64,000 nucleotides of DNA from positions 62,001 through 126,000 of the forward strand of contig JBCCXL010000011.1 of NCBI GenBank assembly GCA_039191605.1. The letters run 5' to 3'. How positions within the stretch are numbered: the stretch's first letter is position 1; each line of letters starts with the position of its first letter. Below the pieces are notes generated by a model. The model made no database searches and was not told where the DNA came from. It was given only the letters and a program-made list of their open reading frames with translations. A program made the translations under genes and the position numbers. Shown piece after piece: positions 61,231-64,000 of the stretch. Origin of the DNA: JBCCXL01 sp039191605. GTDB taxonomy: Bacteria; Acidobacteriota; Thermoanaerobaculia; Multivoradales; JAHZIX01.

Positions 61231-61728
61231 ATGAGCGAAGAAGGCTTCTTAGTGATGAAGATCGGCGGTCTGGTTCTCGATCCAGACTCAGAGGTCCCCA
61301 TCGTCGTGCTCCGGGACGAAGAGGGGGACAACCTGCTTCCCATCTGGATCGGCCCCTACGAGGCCAACGCTATCGCCATGGCCATCGAGGACATCGACAC
61401 TCCGCGCCCGATGACCCACGACCTCCTGACCGAAATGATCCACCGTCTACAGGCAGAGGTTCTGCGCATCCTGATCGTGAACCTGGAAGAGAGCACTTAT
61501 TTCGCCACCATCGAGCTCGATCAGGGAGGCGACGTGTTGACCGTCGATTCAAGACCCAGCGACGCCATCGCCATCGCGCTGCGCACTGACGCCCCGATTC
61601 TCGTCGCCCAATCCGTGCTCAAGACCGCCCAGGGCGGCGACAGCACTCCTAAGCTGACGGACGAAGAGAAGCTGAAGAAGTGGCTGGAAGAGGTCAACCC
61701 CGAAGACCTTGGGAAATACGAGATGTAG
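61231..61728 (+). CDS. Bifunctional nuclease (BFN/DUF151) family protein
   Basis: A 165-residue protein of the bifunctional-nuclease family, small cytoplasmic proteins with reported DNase and RNase activity, common in Acidobacteriota and other environmental phyla. Typical segments are VPIVVLRDEEGDNLLPIWIG, EANAIAMAIEDIDTPRPMTH, DLLTEMIHRLQAEV, and VDSRPSDAIAIALRTDAPIL, followed by a UVR-like helical tail (KLTDEEKLKKWLEEVNPEDL). Length is normal. It stands alone between two terminators. Confidence 0.92.
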   Translation: MSEEGFLVMKIGGLVLDPDSEVPIVVLRDEEGDNLLPIWIGPYEANAIAMAIEDIDTPRPMTHDLLTEMIHRLQAEVLRILIVNLEESTYFATIELDQGGDVLTVDSRPSDAIAIALRTDAPILVAQSVLKTAQGGDSTPKLTDEEKLKKWLEEVNPEDLGKYEM

Positions 61729-61769
61729 AAGGCGTCCATCGTCGCTCAAGCTTCCTGGAAGCAGCCCTG

Positions 61770-61804
61770 CAGCGCGCCCCTCTCAGAGGCGGCGCGCTGT
61801 TTTC
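61770..61804 (+). terminator. Rho-independent terminator after bfn
   Basis: CAGCGCGCC (61770-61778) pairs with GGCGCGCTG (61791-61799), with an inner CCTCT/AGAGG stem, followed by TTTTCGTTTCG. Confidence 0.88.
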
Positions 61805-62382
61805 GTTTCGGCTTAGCCTCTCAGCGAGCGGTTCTCACCCAATCGCTCCACGCCCGAAACGTTACACGGCTCGAAGAATCCACGGCTCGAACCGTTCACG
61901 GCAGCGCGCGGTCTCCGGATCTAGGTCCCAGAGCCAAGATCAAGACACCAAGAACCCTCCTTCTACAGACCTACTACCCGGTAACGCGTACCGGAGGCCT
62001 ACCCAGAGAGCAGAGAGCAGAGAGCAGAAGTGGAGAAGTCCCGACACTCCATTCCCAGCCCAAAGCTTCCGTCCCGCTTCAACACCTCTGAAATGAGAGC
62101 CGTCATTCTCTAGAGCCCCTATCAGCAAAATCCTCATGCCGATTCCTGGCCTCTCGATCACCGACTCATTGGAGACGATCAAACTAGCAACATCGTCCGG
62201 CACCGACCTACCATGATGAGCTCGCAAGGATGAATTCGATAGATCGGACAGAATGCCGGGCGATGCCCAGGACCATGGATGAGGAGCACCAGAGGCACGT
62301 CTGATCGCTCTCTAGCGGATCGACAGGGGAGACAGGGGGGGCGGAGACCACCAGCCTCAGCAGCATAGGCAATATCCATTCA

Positions 62383-62398
62383 TGTCGGCACGCCGACA
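62383..62398. repeat. parS-like palindrome, copy 1
   Basis: TGTCGGCACGCCGACA, one central mismatch from the consensus TGTCGGCGCGCCGACA. Flanked by A and T, extending the symmetry. Confidence 0.75.
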
Positions 62399-62451
62399 TT
62401 TACCGGATACCGCCCCTATCATTACCGTCAGCACCTATCCATTGACCTCCC

Positions 62452-62467
62452 TGTCGGCGCGCCGACA
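62452..62467. repeat. parS-like palindrome, copy 2
   Basis: Perfect TGTCGGCGCGCCGACA, 69 bases after the start of copy 1. Confidence 0.8.
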
Positions 62468-62508
62468 TCCGCCCCAATTCCCGACCTCATCCACCGACGG
62501 CCACCCAA

Positions 62509-62524
62509 TGTCGGCGCGCCGACA
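62509..62524. repeat. parS-like palindrome, copy 3
   Basis: Perfect copy; here the symmetry extends to 20 bases (AA before, TT after). 57 bases after copy 2. Confidence 0.8.
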
Positions 62525-62818
62525 TTCCCACAAATCGCTCACACTGAAACGACTTAGAGCTCCTAACTAGACGACCAATCTTCAGTTCAGAGCCCCGCCG
62601 ACAACGCGAACACAAGCGCCGACTCCTATGAGTCGCACTGGATAAGGGACCGCACACAATAGAGCGGCAAGAGGAGCAGGCAAGCGTAAACAAGGCGTAA
62701 GAATATCCAAAACAGCCCTCAATTTTTACTCCAGAGCCCTGTCGGCCAGGGCCTGGCAGGCCACCAGCAAGCGTCTAAGATTCTTCTAGTCAACAACTTA
62801 CACCGAATTCAACGCTCA

Positions 62819-62834
62819 TGTCGGCGCGCCGACA
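62819..62834. repeat. parS-like palindrome, copy 4
   Basis: Perfect copy, 310 bases after copy 3, flanked by A and T. Confidence 0.8.
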
Positions 62835-62976
62835 TCGCAACCTGAAGAAGCGCGAGACGTAGGAGTCGGCAAGGGGAACCAAGGCAAGCTGGCGGCCCAC
62901 TTAGGCTTATTCCTACTGACTCAGCTCAACGTCCCTGGCTATCTTCCAGAATGCAGAAGGCCGAACTTAATATCTA

Positions 62977-62992
62977 TGTCGGCGCGCCGACA
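62977..62992. repeat. parS-like palindrome, copy 5
   Basis: Perfect copy, 127 bases before the parA start, flanked by A and T. Confidence 0.8.
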
Positions 62993-63118
62993 TGGACTAA
63001 ATGGAGATGGAAATCAAGACTGGAATGTGTCTTCGATCCGTGTATGATCTTCCTTCAGTGAGTGCCTTCAACGGCTAGTTGACCATCTCACCGCATCTCA
63101 TCGGAGACTGACGGACGC

Positions 63119-63883
63119 ATGATCATTACCATTGCGAATCAAAAGGGCGGGGTCGGGAAAACCACCACCGCGATTAACCTAGCCGCAGCCTTCGCTAGCA
63201 AGAATCTCAAAACCCTGCTGGTCGACATGGATCCTCAGGGGAATAGCTCGATGTCCTTCCTTTCGGAGGAAGATCATCGCTTGGGCCTCTCTATCTACGA
63301 AGCGTTGGTCGACCCAGAGATCAACGTCCAGAACGTAGCCAAGCAGGCTGACAGGATCGACAACCTCTTTGTCGCCCCCAGCAGAGATTCCCTGGCGAAT
63401 ATCGAAAAGATGCTGAGCGGCGAGCTCGACGGCCATTACCGCCTGAAAGACTCTCTCGGCGACGCCCATAAGGCTTTCGAGTACATCATCATCGATACGC
63501 CACCGACTCTCGGCATCATCACTCTGAATGCTCTGGTCGCGGCAACCCACGTCTTGATCCCCATTCAGTCGAGCTACTTTGCGCTCGAGGGGACCGACGC
63601 GCTGCTCGAAACCATCGACAAGATCAAGGTGCGGGCCAACCCTGAGCTCCAGATCCTGGGAGCCCTGATCACCCTCTACGACAAGCGCACCCTGCTGTCG
63701 AAGGATATTCACGATCAAATTGCCGACGTCTTCGGCGATAAGCTCTTCGATACCGTCGTGACCAAGAGTGTCCGCCTCGAGGAAAGTCCGGCCTATCACG
63801 AGTCCATTTTCACCTTCGCCCCTAAATCTTCTGGCGCTTTCGAGTACTACAAGCTCTCGGAGGAGGTTCTGAGTCGTGTCTAG
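63119..63883 (+). CDS. parA: Chromosome-partitioning ATPase ParA (Soj)
   Basis: ParA ATPases move or position ParB-parS complexes during segregation. The 254-residue product is the short chromosomal (Soj) type without an N-terminal helix-turn-helix. It has the deviant Walker A NQKGGVGKTTTAINLAAAFA, VDMDPQGNSS, and IIIDTPPTLGIITLNALVAA. Chromosomal Soj proteins are about this length, which argues against a plasmid type Ia protein. ATG 63119 begins right after the palindrome array, and the stop overlaps the probable parB by eight bases. Confidence 0.95.
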   Translation: MIITIANQKGGVGKTTTAINLAAAFASKNLKTLLVDMDPQGNSSMSFLSEEDHRLGLSIYEALVDPEINVQNVAKQADRIDNLFVAPSRDSLANIEKMLSGELDGHYRLKDSLGDAHKAFEYIIIDTPPTLGIITLNALVAATHVLIPIQSSYFALEGTDALLETIDKIKVRANPELQILGALITLYDKRTLLSKDIHDQIADVFGDKLFDTVVTKSVRLEESPAYHESIFTFAPKSSGAFEYYKLSEEVLSRV

Positions 63884-64000
63884 TCGATCCACTGCAGCCC
63901 GTCGTCGTGGCCTACCGCCTACCAAGCGTATGCGCCACACCGCCCACTTCGTCGAAGAATTCGATGCTCGTAGTGGGGGAGACGAGGAGGCGATCGGGCG
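63876..64000 (+). CDS. parB: Probable ParB-family partition protein, 5' end only
   Basis: Only the first 41 codons are in the window. The GTG at 63876 has GGAGGAGG nine bases upstream and overlaps the parA stop. The visible residues (LPPTKRMRHTAHFVEEFDAR and then an acidic stretch and AIG) are a basic N-terminal leader, as before the ParB nuclease-like domain. No diagnostic ParB motif is yet reached. The call rests on gene order after parA and on the palindrome array. Confidence 0.62.
   Translation, partial: MSSRSTAARRRGLPPTKRMRHTAHFVEEFDARSGGDEEAIG

Larger units (their letters stand above)
61729..63118. other. Gene-free partition (parS-like) region
   Basis: About 1,390 bases without a credible gene. 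After the bfn terminator it holds an AGAGAGC triplet repeat near 62004-62028 and five copies of a 16-base palindrome from 62383 to 62992, described separately. Short open frames here repeat the peptide MSARRH only because they run across the palindromes. A TATGAT at 63043-63048 may be the -10 element of the parA promoter. I found no convincing DnaA-box cluster, so an origin is not supported. Confidence 0.65.

Noticed and set aside
62382..62570. Small protein with MSARRH repeats
   Set aside because: The repeated peptide is just the translation of the parS-like palindromes.
62383..62992. Regularly repeated element that might be a CRISPR array
   Set aside because: Spacing between copies ranges from 57 to 310 bases, the repeat is only 16 bases and fully palindromic, and no cas genes are present.
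61900..63118. Chromosomal replication origin
   Set aside because: I could not find a cluster of DnaA boxes or a clear AT-rich unwinding element; only partition-like palindromes are supported.

Overview
The window is high-GC DNA from a Gram-negative bacterium. An LPS-export system (LptC/LptA-like protein plus LptB), a TolC-family outer-membrane protein, a lipoprotein and many Sec signal peptides all show an outer membrane. The combination of CarD, Rex, a bifunctional nuclease (BFN), HPr kinase, RapZ, a ParAB locus and many secreted TPR proteins fits the Acidobacteriota, perhaps the Thermoanaerobaculia. That placement is inferred from gene content and was not tested by phylogeny. Many housekeeping proteins carry Ser/Gly/Glu/Pro/Gln-rich extensions or insertions that their families normally lack.

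Layout. 1-9.5 kb: the rsmD 3' end, a GT-C-like membrane protein, rex (with a near-perfect Rex operator in the rex-fabG gap), fabG, purC, a large protein with a cyclase-like domain, and a double-ATPase ABC protein. 9.8-14.3 kb: a TolC-like gene with its terminator, two overlapping secreted beta-helix paralogues and tRNA-Leu(CAA). 14.3-21.2 kb: a promoter far upstream of carD, small envelope proteins and priA. 21.2-36.1 kb: an accessory region. It holds a membrane-anchored STAND-like NTPase with TPRs, three paralogous secreted TPR proteins, two membrane proteins, a DUF3224 protein, a DinB-like protein and two adjacent TIR-like/CHAT-protease proteins. This is the best candidate for an undescribed system. 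36.1-40 kb: DUF4442 and DUF6463 genes facing a TetR gene across a double operator, then an AraC regulator and an aldo/keto reductase.

40.1-55.7 kb is a core block: accA, recJ, lptC/A, lptB, rpoN, hpf, ptsN, hprK, rapZ, a mannose-type EIIA, ptsH, ptsI, a cupin and a lipoprotein, ending in a strong terminator. The phosphotransferase proteins have no sugar permease nearby. With HPr kinase and RpoN beside them they look like a regulatory phosphorelay. 56-59 kb holds decaying genes: a metallo-hydrolase with two mutually compensating frameshifts at simple repeats, and an alpha/beta hydrolase without its 5' end behind an AraC regulator. 59.4-61.8 kb holds miaB and bfn, each with a terminator.

The last 2.3 kb is a partition locus. 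A roughly 1.3 kb gene-free stretch carries five copies of a 16-bp palindrome (TGTCGGCGCGCCGACA, one copy with one mismatch) just before parA and the start of a probable parB. These are strong candidates for a parS centromere whose sequence differs from the usual bacterial parS.
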